Shown piece by piece: positions 1 to 10,920 of a stretch of DNA of 64,000 nt; position 1 is the stretch's first letter; every line of letters starts with the position of its first letter. This DNA is from Schistocephalus solidus (taxonomy: Eukaryota; Platyhelminthes; Cestoda; Diphyllobothriidea; Diphyllobothriidae). The stretch spans positions 124,001 through 188,000 of the forward strand of contig WEDG01001390.1 of assembly GCA_017591395.1 (NCBI GenBank), read 5' to 3'. Under the pieces are notes generated by a model. It was not told the origin of the DNA, did not search any database, and saw only the letters and a program-made list of their open reading frames with translations. The position numbers and the translations under genes were made by a program.

Positions 1-636
1 CACATTTCAAATCTTCGGTTAGCAGTTAATGAGTTAGGGAATCTACGGTATGTTGCCTCTCAGATGCATTTCGGGTCCATTTTTGGAGGAAACCCTAACA
101 ATGCCTATGAGTAGTTCCATTTGTTTTCTGCTTTAGCTGCAATTGTCTACCGTAGCTTGAGAGGCGACTCCGATTTGCGTGTAACTGCCCCATGTAGGCT
201 ATTCAGTTAAAGCGAAATATGACCACGCACCACCCTGAAATCAATCTCTGTTCGCACCACATCTTGGCAGCATGGTAACCCTCGAACGTCGCACTGGCGG
301 TAATATTGCATGTTCTATCACCAGAAACAAAACCCCAATACTGTCACTTCAGATTACCGTACAGATTTATAAACTGCGAATTTCGTACTAAACACCGAGT
401 TTCTTCAAAACTGAACATTGTCTGTATAACTAGAAATCATCAGGCTTAAACGCTGTGCCAACGGGGTAGTAGTTATTCCTCATTATGCGGTCGTATAATG
501 TAGCTGTGTTTCTTCTCCTGTGGTTTTATGACGTACGCTGCCTCCAATAAAAATACGCAAGGTTTACATCCCTTCATGGTTACCCCATTTAGGGTAGATA
601 GCTAAATGTCAGCTGAACCCGTGAAGTCCATGGCAA

Positions 637-755
637 TGAAAGTATCATTTCTGCGTTCCATAGACAAATGCTGCAAGCGTTGGCCCAACGAAAGTAAGCA
701 CTAACCAGATAAGCATGAATTTCGCTGGGCAGAATGGTTATATTTCGGTCCTTAT
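637..755 (+). repeat. Dispersed repeat B, copy 1
   Basis: Begins with GAAAGTATCATTTCTG and continues with a GTTC(G/C) segment, an ACAAATG/ACCAGCTGCAGGC-like middle, CCCAACGAAAG and a closing GGTTATATTTC. The same order of blocks is seen near 3207-3310 and 10829-10920, and the opening motif alone recurs near 2735 and 24275. No coding potential or terminal inverted repeat was found, so the class is unknown. Confidence 0.5.
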
Positions 756-1107
756 TCAACGCTCGGAGGGCACAATCAGTGCACTCGAACGCAAGCGGTT
801 TGTATCTAAAACGGCAAGAGGATTTTTCCGTAATTCTTGCCATATTCGCCGTACATGTGATTGACCTCATTTAGGCTTCATTCGACTGAGGAAACTGACT
901 ATCCGCCAAGTCCGCCATTACAAACCCCCACCCATTTATCACTGCGGAATCAGTGGTATCAGGAAAACAGAGTGGATGGGGGCGGACGACCTGATTCGAC
1001 GAAACCAGCTTATGGCACGGAAACTTTCCGTTCGTAGTGCGTATTTATGCACGCATATCCGCACTCCCCTCTTGCGGCTGACAGAACGCCACTTGGAATT
1101 TCTCAGT

Positions 1108-1295
1108 GATCATGATGATGATGATGATGATGATGATGAGGAGGAGGAGGAGGAGGAGGAGGAGGAGGAGGAGGAGGAGGAGGAGGAGGAGGAGGAGGAG
1201 GAGGATGAGGATGATGATGATGATAGTCATAATGATGTGGAGGAGGATGAGGATGAAGAAGAAGAAGAAGGAGGAGGAGAAGAAGGTGGCGGTTA
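1108..1295. repeat. Compound trinucleotide microsatellite (GAT)n(GAG)n
   Basis: A run of GAT units passes into about 20 GAG units, then mixed GAT/GAA/GAG. Frames through it give homopolymers of Asp/Glu, Met/Arg or, on the other strand, Leu/Ile and Pro/His, all artefacts of the triplet repeat. Nothing upstream or downstream in these frames looks like a protein. Confidence 0.95.
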
Positions 1296-3206
1296 GTTCG
1301 CAATTCACGTCACTTCCAAACCTACCGTCCGGCCGCTTTGCTGCAAACCCCCTCTGGTGCAGCTAAGTATCATGGGAAATGATTTTGGCGGTGTGATCGC
1401 TTGTAGCTGCGTCTTTAGTTGCAGTTACGGTCTTTGCTTCCCTCTGTCACTCCTGTTGCCGTATCGCATCCACCTGCCCCACCGGGAAACAATAGTAGGG
1501 GTTGTTGATGCAGTATAAATGTGTAATGTACCAAGTTCATTTTCGTTGATTTAGTGGACAGTCGGAACTTTCTTTTAAACGTAGGCGTGTGTTAGCCTGA
1601 CCAATAGAAACGTGCTGCCAAAACAATGGAGACCGAGACAGCTAAGGTTACAGGCTCATACAGTCCTTCTTCACCCATCCACACATCGATATAGAGCTAC
1701 GAGTTACATGAAAATGGCATGCGTATGTCCAAAATCGCTGTGGTCTCTGTATCCCCTGTATACAGTCCTCCTATGATATCGTATATCTGCCCACTTTAAT
1801 ATCTATTATATGCCAGCCTCCTTGCGTTTCCGTCACCGATCGACCGAAATACTTGTACCCGAGGCACTAATTAGACCGGTTTGTGTACAATTCCAAGTAA
1901 CGATGTATGTCGGCGCGCAAGTGATGGTAGACGAATGGCTCCGAGATGTTTTGAAATTTTCGCAAACACCAGCTGTCGCAGTCCTGCCATCCCTTCTACC
2001 CCCCGCTCCTGTCAGTTAGAATTCACTGTTGTTTATTTCGTCGCTCTACCGGTAGAGGACGGAGTTAATTGGCGCTAAGACGCCAATCTGATTGGTGGGT
2101 GCCCCTTCCACTGGGGAGGCTGTTCTGTGTTATGTACCTTGACGATTTTGAGGGAGAGTGTGGGTGTACCAGCCTGGATGCGAGGACCGAAATATCACCT
2201 ACCGGTATGCTAGTACAGAAAAAGCTGAGCATAAGAAATAGAATCAATAATTTTTCAGTAACGAAGACATGTAGGGTCTTAAAAGGCAATGCCTATTACC
2301 CTTAAATATACTGAACCACCTTGAACTCACTAAGCGCAGATCATGTATGCATGCACAGTATACTCATGCCTTTTTGCAAGATTTGTCTGCTTCTTGGCTC
2401 CACATACAAACAACGCTTCTAGCAGTCACATTTAGTAGTGATATAGGCTAGACTGAAATATTGCCATCCCCGTCTGAAATCAATTCGCAGGCCGTACTGT
2501 AACTCGTGATTGCTATTGACAGTGGACGCGAAAACTTCAACAACAGAACCTTCGTCCCAATAATGCCATCCCATAATAGCTAGCACGTTTGTCAACTGTA
2601 CATACCATGAATTTTTTAGGTCATGATGATTAAATGTTATGCCGCCTTAGTAGAAAGGATTCCCTCCGTTATGTTGCCATTAATTTGAACACATAGTCGT
2701 TTTGAGAAAGAGGGAGTGATACACTGTATTTGGAAAGTATCATTTCATTTTCACTGTGGACAAAATTTGTATGCAAAAGAGATAGCACCGGAATAAAACA
2801 GAATATATATAGTAACCGAAAGCTGTATCAGTTGGCATCATTAACGGTCGTCCGTGAATGAATCGCAAAATTGCGCCAGATTTTCTTCAAAACTGTGCAG
2901 GCGTCGTTTGCAAATGACCTTCTTACTGTAGTCAATATAAACAAAGAATGGTAAAAGCTGTATCTAGTGAGAAAAACTGGGCCAACAGATGTACATATAA
3001 GAAAACTAACATGTGAATGGAAGAGAAAAATGGCTGCTTATCTTCAAAAGCCCGCCTCCCCCCTTTGCAACTTTACGCTGTACACTGCTACCAAACTGCT
3101 AAGTGAGCTGAACATCACTTTAACTTATAATGTCCGAATTTGGTAGGCAAAGACTAAGGGAACCACCTTGTGCTAAATAATTGATTAAAGTGAACCTACG
3201 GTGGAA

Positions 3207-3310
3207 AGTATCATTTTCGAGGTCTAGGGGCAAATGTAGAAGTCTACTCAACGAACGTAAGTATAACCAAGTAAACGTCTATTTCCCAGCATGGCTACAT
3301 TTCAATGCTT
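3207..3310 (+). repeat. Dispersed repeat B, copy 2
   Basis: Shares with the copy near 637 the opening GAAAGTATCATTTTCG, the ACAAATG.AGAAG segment, CAACGAACGTAAGTATAACC and a TACATTTC ending preceded by AGCATGG. Diverged by many substitutions, suggesting old insertions. Confidence 0.45.
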
Positions 3311-3394
3311 CTCTCACCGGAAATATCGAGCAATTTTCGTATAAAATTATGCATTGAAATTAACTTACCTTTACTTGTCACTCTCTCCGATGAT

Positions 3395-3460
3395 GGATTC
3401 GAATGAGAATCCGAAACGTAAGGCCAATAAACTGCTTATTCCGGCGATCATATCTTCTCC
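3395..3460 (+). repeat. Solo terminus of the foldback element family
   Basis: The block running from GATGATGGATTCGAATGAGA through ATCCGAAACG, CCAATAAACTGCTT and GGCGATCATATCTTC matches the right arm of the long foldback at 17421-17686 (GATGATGGGTTCGAGCGAGA ... CAATAAACTTC ... AGTGATCTAATC). Only one arm is recognisable here. Confidence 0.55.
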
Positions 3461-3815
3461 TCGACAAAGAATGACTACTGATGGACTCGGGGGTGCGCAT
3501 ACTGATAAAATAAACTGAAGTTGGATCGAATTTCAACTGCTATGTTGGGCTTCATTACTCCAATTTCGAAGTACTCTTGACTATTCTGCCGAGGGGTTTG
3601 TCGGTGAGAAATGCAGTTATTTTATTTCGAGGTTTGAAATTTACCTCATGCAATAGTGGATAGCATAGAAATAGAGTTTGACCGGCGTAAGATGTTACTA
3701 ATATATCTGCTTTTCCCACCAGATTTACCAATTTTTCACTTTGTCTTTAAGGCTTTCTAAGTTCTCCCCTCCCATCACATGTCGCTAACCGCTTCATCAC
3801 CTTTATCAAATCTAG

Positions 3816-4062
3816 CTGAGAGGCCGGGTGCGGCCCTATCAGGTGAATCTGTGCTGGCTGTTGCCTGATGACGACGGCGGCCTGCCCGTCCAGGCCTACC
3901 GCCTGGAGGTTCAACTCGCCCACTTTCCTACATCTGCAGTTATTCGTCAATTCAGGACGTCAACTCACGACGCCACTGATGTCCCTCTCTCGGCCAAGGT
4001 CCCAGCAGACACGGAGGTGGGACAGACCACTCAGGTTCCAATTTGCTGGCCATGGGTCATTG
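3816..4062 (+). CDS. FN3-repeat protein (FNDC3-like), internal exon A, first half of an FN3 domain
   Basis: Fibronectin type III domains are about 90-residue beta sandwiches used in surface and membrane-associated proteins. This exon of 247 bases gives 82 codons plus one base. It reads VNLCWLLPDDDGGLPVQAYR near its start, the classic B/C-strand signature of FN3 (hydrophobic-x-W-x-x-P-x-D-x-GG-x-P-I/V-x-x-Y). It is preceded by a pyrimidine-rich tract ending TCTAG at 3811-3815 and followed by a donor GTAAGT at 4063. The second half of the domain is not in this exon; it continues in the exon at 15283, whose leftover phase of two bases fits the single base left here (joined codon GCG, Ala). The exon starts inside the domain, so earlier exons must lie upstream. 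Assignment to FNDC3-like proteins rests on the style of the later domains and is tentative. Confidence 0.7.
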
Positions 4063-4329
4063 GTAAGTTCTTATCTACTCCTTTCATGTGCCTTTCCTTA
4101 TGTCATTGCCTCCCTAGTCCCTACCCACCTCTAGCGAAGGCGAGGCCGGTCGTGGTAACAATTCTGCACACGCTATCTCATCAAATACTTACCGACATTT
4201 TGAACTGTTTTCACCTTTCTAAAAGTTTACTTTAGTAGAGTTGTAATGCTTATCATGGTACCGCAACATCTCAGCTATTTCAGGCACCCGAAAATGCCGG
4301 TTTTCGAATGAACTTCCTTCCGACTGCCT

Positions 4330-4520
4330 GCAAAATAGACACTTTGTAGAAAATGACTCCCTATATAGTATGCCTTTTCTCGTTGATTTTCAACGCCATT
4401 ATAAATTCATATATAAACGCACTAAACTATTCTTTCTTGCACTCGTTCGTTTTAAATTAAAAAGGTCGCTTTCGGGTTTAGAAATTTCTACTAGTGACAT
4501 TTTTTAGACCTTCTATCGGA
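4330..4520 (+). repeat. Dispersed repeat C, copy 1
   Basis: AT-rich block with AAATGACT..TATAGTATGCC, TTGATTTTCAACGCC, ATAAATTCATATATA, TCGTTCGTTTT, AAAAAGGTCGCTTTCGGGTTT and a closing ACATTTTTTAGACCTTCTAT. The same succession, with substitutions, is seen near 25330-25545 and 63710-63895. Class unknown; no terminal inverted repeats seen. Confidence 0.4.
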
Positions 4521-4898
4521 CGTTTTTTGGGGTTTTAAGTCCCAATCGTTTACCTTCAACTATCTTCTAACCACTGGCATTTTTCCGTGATTTGTGGAAA
4601 ATAGTCTATTCTTATTTCAAATTCCACGTTTTTAAATTTTCCTTGGTATTCGGGGGTAAATGTTTTTCTCATTCAACATGTTTCTATTCAACTCTTCTGA
4701 TTCGTCCTCAATTTTTTGCCGATAAAATGGGGCATAATGTACCCGTCACTGCGGTCACTTAGTGTCATCGAATCTTTTGGTAGGTTCACGCTACATCACG
4801 CTCGCAGAGGGTCATTCTGCCGTGCTTTTGCCAGGAATCTGACAGGCGAACACCACTCTCGTTGAGGTAACTGGACACCCAGTTGATCGCTTCTAATT

Positions 4899-5165
4899 AA
4901 CAGGACACGGGAGGAGAAACGCCCGCCCAAGTGTATACTCCCTGTGTATCATTGCTTGTTTATAATTCCCGCCCTGTGTATAATTCCAGGAAGCGTAGAT
5001 ATTCCTGTGACCCCAACTATAACACTAGCTTTAATGAAAACCTAAACCGTGGTCCTTATCTTGACTCTAACCCTAAATTTAAACCTTAACCCTAAACCTA
5101 ACCCTATCTTACTTGGGAATTGACGCAATGCCACCTGTATTATGGGTGGTTCTGTTTTGTTTATT
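4899..5165 (-). mobile_element. MITE with telomere-like interior, copy 1
   Basis: The left end AACAGGACACGGGAGGAG and right end GGTGGTTCTGTTTTGTT correspond to the terminal inverted repeats seen better at 7091 and 21015. The interior holds degenerate CCCTAA units (5078-5110), the reverse of the TTAGGG units in other copies, so this copy is in the opposite orientation. Non-autonomous: no open frame of note. Confidence 0.65.
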
Positions 5166-5526
5166 GCGTTACATAAGTACTTCTTAGCTAACTGCAAGTG
5201 TTTTTTCCAACAGTAACTGAATTACGACCTAAGAGCTTAAGCGCACGTCCCCCGGGACTGCTCAGACCTCAGTGAAAGAGTCGGCTGATGCTTCGTTGTC
5301 TTCAATACCACCACCACCAGCATTAAGGCATGATAGTATGCTGAAAGCTCTCCAATACTTACGATTAAATGACAGTACTCATTGGTACATATGGTGGGGA
5401 TCAGGCCGTGTGTGGCACGAGTAGAGGTGGTGCTTAGCTTTGTTAGCCACTGCGCTGGTACGCATCATGTTCTATCATCAGAGAGTGCAGTAGATGCTTT
5501 GCAAGCCCGCTACATTATAAAATAGG

Positions 5527-6907
5527 TCACACACACAATAGTTTGACCGTTTTAGTTCGAGGATGGCCATCGTATGCTCCACAGAAGGGTGGTGCAGGGG
5601 CGGTTACTTGCGCGTGGATTAGTTATAAGTGATATTCGACTTGCGCTGCAGCTACCGCACTGTACCTTCCTCTCCCATCTGAGCCCGGTGTCAGGACAAA
5701 TTGAAGAAGCTGTGCATAAGTAGAGGCCTCTCCAAGGGTAAATGTATCCCATTGTATCTGATACTGTCTGACGAATAAAGCACTTGTCCCAGCGATCGCA
5801 TCTGCTTTTTCTTAGAATTGAGAAGAACAGAGGCAGAAGAGGACGCTGGTGGCTGGCACGGCCGGAGCCGCCCCCAAGCGTGCCGGCACACATGGGTCAT
5901 ATCCCACGGAGTGGAAGTGCCATAAAAGCTACATTAAGAAGGAGCCATTGCAGCCAGACTCTCAATCTGCTAGTCAGTCACTCCGCACAAAACACAGACT
6001 GGGTTGACTACGCGGTCCGAGTTATCCCGTCAGTTGGCAACCTTCCAATCCACGGCTTTTAGCGCACCATGATAGTTTCAAGCGCGTCAGATTGTTTATA
6101 GTGAGGAAAATGCGTGGAGCCGTCGACCTCACTCTCTCCCCCATCCCCACAATCAGACGACCGTCCGAGCCGGTCAGTCGTCTTATGCGGGAGTAAGCGC
6201 AGCCGCTGATGACCTCGGCTACGCGTACTACGCACACGACCTGGCCTCCCAAATACAAGCACCAGGGGGGTTGAATGGCTCACATCTCAAATGTGTGAGT
6301 GTTACATTAAGAAGGAGCCATCGCCGTCTGACTCTCAGACCACCATTCAGCCCCTCCACACAACAGACATTGGACTGACTGCGAGGTCTGAGTGTAATTT
6401 TCAACTGGCAACCTTCCAGGCCACAACGCTCATCATCCCGTGGTATTCTCAGATCACACATGCAGCATAGGAGCCACGTGGAGAATTAGTTTAGGCTCAT
6501 GCTTTCCTCTCAATCGTTTTTGCAGGCTGAAAGCATGTTTTGTGTGGTGTTGTGTGTGATCATGTGAGATGCAGAGACTGATGAGGAGAGATGTGGTGTT
6601 GTAGTATAGCTGAAGGTGTTATACCGCAGGTTTTCGTGTTGACAAACGTGACCTTATAGGCCCATGGGGTGCGTGAATGTGCATTGGCAGTACTGACAGT
6701 TAAGTCGAGTGTGGCGGGTGTATGTTGGTGATCCTGGCACTTTTTCGCCAGTCTCTGTGTTATGGTGATGATGTGTGTGATGTGTGTGAGGATGTGTGTA
6801 TGTTCGTGATCCTGGCACTTTGTTGGTGATCCTTGCACTTTGTTGGTGATCCTGGCACTTTTTCGCCAGTCTCTGTGTGATGGATTCGCAGGTGACCGAC
6901 CAGAAAC
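5527..6907 (-). mobile_element. LINE copy 3, 5'-truncated to finger region plus 3' UTR, with a nested insertion
   Basis: On the - strand, a degenerate piece of the finger-encoding end (6560-6907) is followed by the same 3' UTR blocks found behind both large LINE copies. These include the segment with AAGAAGGAGCCATTGCAGCC on the + strand near 5938, the GTTTCAAGCGCGTCAG block near 6076 and the terminal TTTGACCG block at 5542. The 5' break at about 6903 falls directly on AAACACACACACG, and the 3' end at 5527 falls on CACACACACA. A segment of about 100 bases (5712-5813) interrupts the UTR. A unit containing GTTGGTGATCCTGGCAC occurs in several tandem partial copies near 6730-6870. Not functional. 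Confidence 0.8.
5712..5813 (+). mobile_element. Short insertion nested in LINE copy 3, with foldback-family end
   Basis: The UTR of LINE copy 3 is interrupted between AAATTGAAGAAG (about 5699-5710) and GAATTGAGAAGAA (about 5814-5826), near-identical flanks that look like a diverged target-site duplication. The inserted bases end with AATAAAGCACTTGTCCCAGC and GATCGCATC, matching the terminus at 3423-3455 and the right arm end at 17664-17698. It therefore appears to be a short member or solo end of the foldback family. Confidence 0.5.
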
Positions 6908-7049
6908 ACACACACGTCACCGCTACTCCCACCCACTGGGGCCCGTGAAGTACACTGTCACTTGCGACGGTCAAACTACCATATAGGAGCATGTATAGTT
7001 CTCTATCAAGGCCATTCTGTGGTTGCAACATACGGAAGCAGGTATGCTT

Positions 7050-7453
7050 GAGTCATTTGGTCCATTTCTCCTCGTTTCTGCTCTGGTAAGGGTACCTTGT
7101 ATGGCCGCCTAAACAGAACATGAGACTAGGAACCACCCACAATATACGTAACTTTGCGCCAAATTCCAAGGAAATTATGCTGACGATTAAGGTACGTCTT
7201 AGGGTTAAGTTTAGGGTTAGGTTTCAATTGGAGGTAAAGATCAGATATGGGGTTTGGGTCATAATTAGGCCAAGGTTAAGATTTTTATCGTGTAAACTGT
7301 ACAGTTTTGGTTTAGAGTAGTTTTATTTTAGAGTTCGCGCTTAGACCTGGGTATAGTTACCTTTCCTGAAATGTACCGTAAACCCACCTACTTTAAGCGA
7401 GCGGAAATGATCCTTTTTCCGTGTCCTGGTTAGGTGGCCACACAAGGCCTCCC
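7050..7453 (+). mobile_element. MITE with telomere-like interior, copy 2
   Basis: Left end: TATGGCCGCCTAAACAGAAC (7100-7119), then ATGAGACTAGGAACCACC. Right end: TTTCCGTGTCCTGGTTAGG then TGGCCACACAAGGCC. The two are imperfect inverted repeats of about 40-45 bp. The interior carries TTAGGGTTAAGTTTAGGGTT (7199-7218). A leading TCCATTTCTCCTCGTTTC segment (from 7060) is shared with the copy at 15950, so the real boundary may lie further left than the inverted repeats. Confidence 0.75.
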
Positions 7454-7869
7454 TACGAAATTTAGAGTACAACCACTGGATCACGGACGCTGACTCCATT
7501 AATAGTCAAACCACTCGAAATCACATTTCCGAGCTCGTCTGATTGCAGATCAAACTACATGTATTCTGTTTTGTCAGACTAGAGTTCGCACATATAAAAA
7601 CACGAACTTTCTGAGGCTAGCTATTGAACGTGAAACGACTTTTCATGGTAACTTTCCTTACTTCCAAAGGACAATGGCTAAGAAATGTTATCAGATGGTC
7701 ATGCACTTGAAGGATTCCATTTCTTGGGATTTGACCAAATTTCGGTAATATTTTGCAGCAGATGCATCCCTAATCAGTTGACTAGGAGAGGATCCTGAAT
7801 CGCGTCATTACGGTTCATCCAAATACGAGGGTGGGAATTTAGTAAGCTGAGTTTTCGTAAGTTTTGGAC

Positions 7870-8222
7870 ACTGGAAAAGGAACTGCCCACAGTACATGTG
7901 GCTTTGCGCTAAATTCCAAGGAAATTATGCTAAGGTAAGGCTTAGGATTAAGTTTAGGTTTAGGTTTAAATTTGAGGTTAAGGTGAGAGTTGGGATTGGA
8001 GTCATGATTATGCTAAGGGATAAGGTTATTATCGTGTTACTTGCAAGGTTTAGGTTAAGGGTTAAGATTAAAGCGACAGTTTAGTTTTAATTTTGGCTAA
8101 ACCTTACTGTTGGGACATGGATATATTTACGCTTCATTAAATTTACCTTAAGGCCACCTATTTTCAGCGGGTGGCTGGTTCATATTCCCGTGTCCTGTTT
8201 AGACGTCCATATAAGGCATGCC
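7870..8222 (+). mobile_element. MITE with telomere-like interior, copy 3
   Basis: Carries the GTGGCTTTGCGCTAAATTCC block, a degenerate GGTTAAG/GGTTTAG interior (7935-8065) and the right end TATTCCCGTGTCCTGTTTAG followed by ACGTCCATATAAGGC. The left inverted repeat is worn. It lies only 420 bp after the previous copy in the same orientation. Confidence 0.7.
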
Positions 8223-8261
8223 TCCGGGAGTTTCAAATCACGTCAGTGATGACAACTGAAC

Positions 8262-8606
8262 TCTTGGACCCCTAAGCGAGCCGCTTGATCGATGCACTGG
8301 ACCGTAAGGGTGCTAGATCAGGGCACGGTAGGCGTTGTTCTGATTGCGCTACCATAAAAAATGCTGAAAAGGGGGAGCCTGGTGGCATGCGTAGGTGAAG
8401 GCTCACGCCACATCAGCCACCTATGCCCGATGCCGCCTCTTGACTCTTTCTTGACATCGGGTACAGTTGGATGAGGGAAGAGAGAGTGCGGTAGCTGCAA
8501 CGAATGTGTACTATCGCTTATTCACGTGCAAATCACCGTCCCTGCACCACCATGTCGTGGAGCATGCGGTGGGCCTCTTTGGAATCAAGCGGTCGAACTG
8601 TCGACA
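8262..8606 (+). mobile_element. SINE copy 1 (tRNA-like head, LINE-derived 3' tail)
   Basis: The head starts near CCTAAGCGAGCCGCTTGATC and contains GATGCACTGGACC, AGGGCACGGTAGGCGTT and GATTGCGCTACCATAA. These align with the head of the - strand SINEs (GATGCGTTGGACC, AGGGCACGGCATGCGTT, GGGTTGCGCTCCCATAA). The tail, from about 8440, contains GTGCGGTAGCTGCA and GGAGCATGCGGTGGGC, and ends in GCGGTCGAACTGTCGAC, the same end as the LINE. No TG tail remains. Confidence 0.7.
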
Positions 8607-9006
8607 GAGGAACCTGGAGGAGACGTCATTATGCGGCGTATCGTCGGTTTCTTCTAAAAATTGACCTATTTCACCTATTAGAACACAGGTTCTCTCATGG
8701 AACATGGACGTGAATTTCAAGTGAATCTCAGTCAGTGTTCCAAGTCTCTAGTTGATCTTTGCTAGATCTGTTGACAGTCCGTGTCGCAATCATTCTGTGC
8801 GCAAATTCTATATCCTGAATGATCGCTCTTCGAGAGAGGTGACCTGGTCGTTCCGGGACTGCAGGAGTACAAAAAACGCTCTACCCATCTCAACTATGAG
8901 ACCCCGATGGGAGTGGTTCTTTTTATCACGTTTGGCTCAAGCTGCCCGCCCAGCATATTCAACGTATGGAATTCACCAATTCGGATATAGTAAGCTGACT
9001 TTAGAG

Positions 9007-9065
9007 GTTACATGTGGAACCATACTAATAGCCCAGGTACTAAATAATATGGTTCCACCTGTAAC
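9007..9065. repeat. Short perfect-looking hairpin
   Basis: GTTACATGTGGAACCATA (9007-9024) and its near-exact reverse complement TATGGTTCCACCTGTAAC (9048-9065) flank a 23-base loop, with one mismatch in 18. The arm motif also occurs alone as GTTACGGGTGGAACCATA at 46888-46905. It may be a collapsed MITE or a regulatory hairpin; the class is unknown. Confidence 0.6.
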
Positions 9066-10528
9066 GCATAAATATACCACTGGCTGCCTGTTGGCGATTT
9101 AATGAATACTATGCGGCTATGGCTTTGAGAAGTTGACTCAAATATTCATATCAATTTTCAGTGCATGCCCGTAAACTTTCAAGTTAGTGACTTATTTCTT
9201 AGGGAATTAGAAAAGGAGCAGTAAGCTAACCACCCAAAAAGAATTTCCTAAACAATGCATCCTACCGGGGCCGCGGAGTTTTGTGCAGTGGGGTCAAATG
9301 AATTTCGCGTAAGAGCACAAATACGGTATTTCCGAAGGAGTGAAGCACACAAGGTGACGAGAAGGGGAGAGGCTGAGGAAAGGCCTGATTCCTACCCACG
9401 TGTCGCATATCAGTTTACATCAACCCCGCTTCCTGCTATCAAAGAGCAGACGGTTTCCCAGATCTGTTGTCTGCGTTCCTATCCACCGCAAATTTGCCGA
9501 ATTTCTGTCAGCGGGCATGTGTTCGCTATTACATCGCATCCTCGTTTGACCTCCACAGAGGAACTGCGAACAGCGATCTTCCTCCTTTAGTGTCCTCTGG
9601 TGTCCTTTGGTAAACCCCTCCACCCTGTTTGCGCTTCTCCTGGAGGGCAGCCAGAACATTTGCGCCATCAGTAATCATAAGGCTGCAAAACATCTCGGGA
9701 CCTTTTAGGGCCCATCTATAGGAAATGTAAGAGCTTTGAACCTGCCAACTCCGAGGGCCAACCGCTCTGGTAATTTTCGCTCTGCTCTTGACTGTTTGAT
9801 ACCCCATTTTGCAGAACTCGCTTGCTGGATCGCAGAAGCCTTGTCTCTACTGAATGACCAGTCCACTTCTGATCTTTTGTGGAAACCTGTCACTCTGATG
9901 GAAAGAAAATCGTCTTATCACTGGAGACGAGGCATGAGAGCCTGTCGCTTGAACAGCTTAAACTCCAATCCTTTAACCAAAATTTTTCCTATCTCCAGCT
10001 TTTTTAATTTCCTCAGAAATTAATACCCTGAAATTGGAACAAGTTCTCCGGGTAAACGTTTTCAAGCGCCTTTCGATAGTTGTTATGGGCGGTGAATAAT
10101 GCAACACTTGTATCCTTCTGGTTACCTGTTGAGAGCTTGTGGATTGTACGCCTTTATCCCACTGAGGCTGGTGGATATCAGTTCAAATATGGAGATGAGC
10201 TTTTGGTTTGTGTCACCGTGTTAACGCATGAATTTTTTAAGAAAACTAAAAATCTGGGGTGTAGTCCAGGAAGCACATGGGAACGCTGGAGCGCTTTTTT
10301 TAACTTCCGAGGCAGAGAACTTTCTTGGTGAGCAGTCAAGGTTCGCATTTGTCAGTTTGCATATCATTCTGGCCTTTTCTTCCCACGAAGAGTTACCCGA
10401 TTCTTATAATAAAAAAATGTGAGCGTGTACGGTTTTCTGGGGCTGCTGGCCTCTCACTATAAAAGTTCTTTAGAGACTTCACTACAGTGTGCATGATGTA
10501 AATTCGATTTCCTAAAAATCCTCATGTT

Positions 10529-10566
10529 GTAGATCCTAGTTGTAGATCCTAGTTGTAGATCCTAAA
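10529..10566 (+). repeat. Minisatellite, three 13-bp units
   Basis: GTAGATCCTAGTT is repeated twice in full and once in part. Too short to say more. Confidence 0.85.
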
Positions 10567-10828
10567 ATATAATCACCCCCTACCCCTGAAACAGCTCCCT
10601 GATCGCAGTGCCTATGGGAAGGCTACCAGCAGAACCAGCGCCTTATCATGTCATTAATGTGCAGAGTTCAAAGTGGAGTATTTCCTGCTGTAACCTTAAC
10701 GATCCAAATTTTTATCTGAGCAAGCCCTACTGAGTATACATTCAAATGGGTGTATTTTGTGATAAATGGCCAAACTGCGGTTGATCTAGTATATTCCAGC
10801 GTAATAAATATAGTGAACATACGTTGAA

Positions 10829-10920
10829 GGTATCATTTCTGGGGTTCGACAACCAGCTGCAGGCATTAACCCAAAGAAACGACTTTGCAAATAGTGGTGG
10901 TTATATTTCTACCATGCCGT
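10829..10920 (+). repeat. Dispersed repeat B, copy 3
   Basis: Has GAAGGTATCATTTCTGGGGT, AACCAGCTGCAGGCATTAAC, CCAAAGAAACGA and GGTGGTTATATTTCTACC, in the order seen near 637 and 3207. Confidence 0.45.

Larger units (their letters stand above)
1..3815. other. Non-coding flank or intron upstream of the first FN3 exon
   Basis: No reading frame here resembles a protein I know, and most open stretches are under 80 codons with no good splice borders. The stretch holds a GAT/GAG microsatellite near 1110-1290, two copies of a dispersed repeat (about 637-755 and 3207-3310) and a foldback-element end near 3395-3460, each listed separately. Because the first visible FN3 exon starts inside a domain with a splice acceptor, at least the right-hand part of this stretch should be intron of that gene; where the previous exon lies is not visible. 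Confidence 0.5.

Noticed and set aside
976..1296. Acidic 106-codon frame (poly Asp/Glu)
   Set aside because: Created by a GAT/GAG microsatellite; no protein-like sequence outside the tract.
9255..9590. Frame containing EFRVRAQ, reminiscent of an FN3 F strand
   Set aside because: No other FN3 signature around it, no suitable splice borders, and exons A and B already join in phase across this region.
9736..10331. Frames with a vague resemblance to a Ty3/gypsy RT-RNase H junction (LIPHFAELACWIAEALSLL)
   Set aside because: No catalytic motif and no further retroelement domain; similarity too weak to report as a feature.
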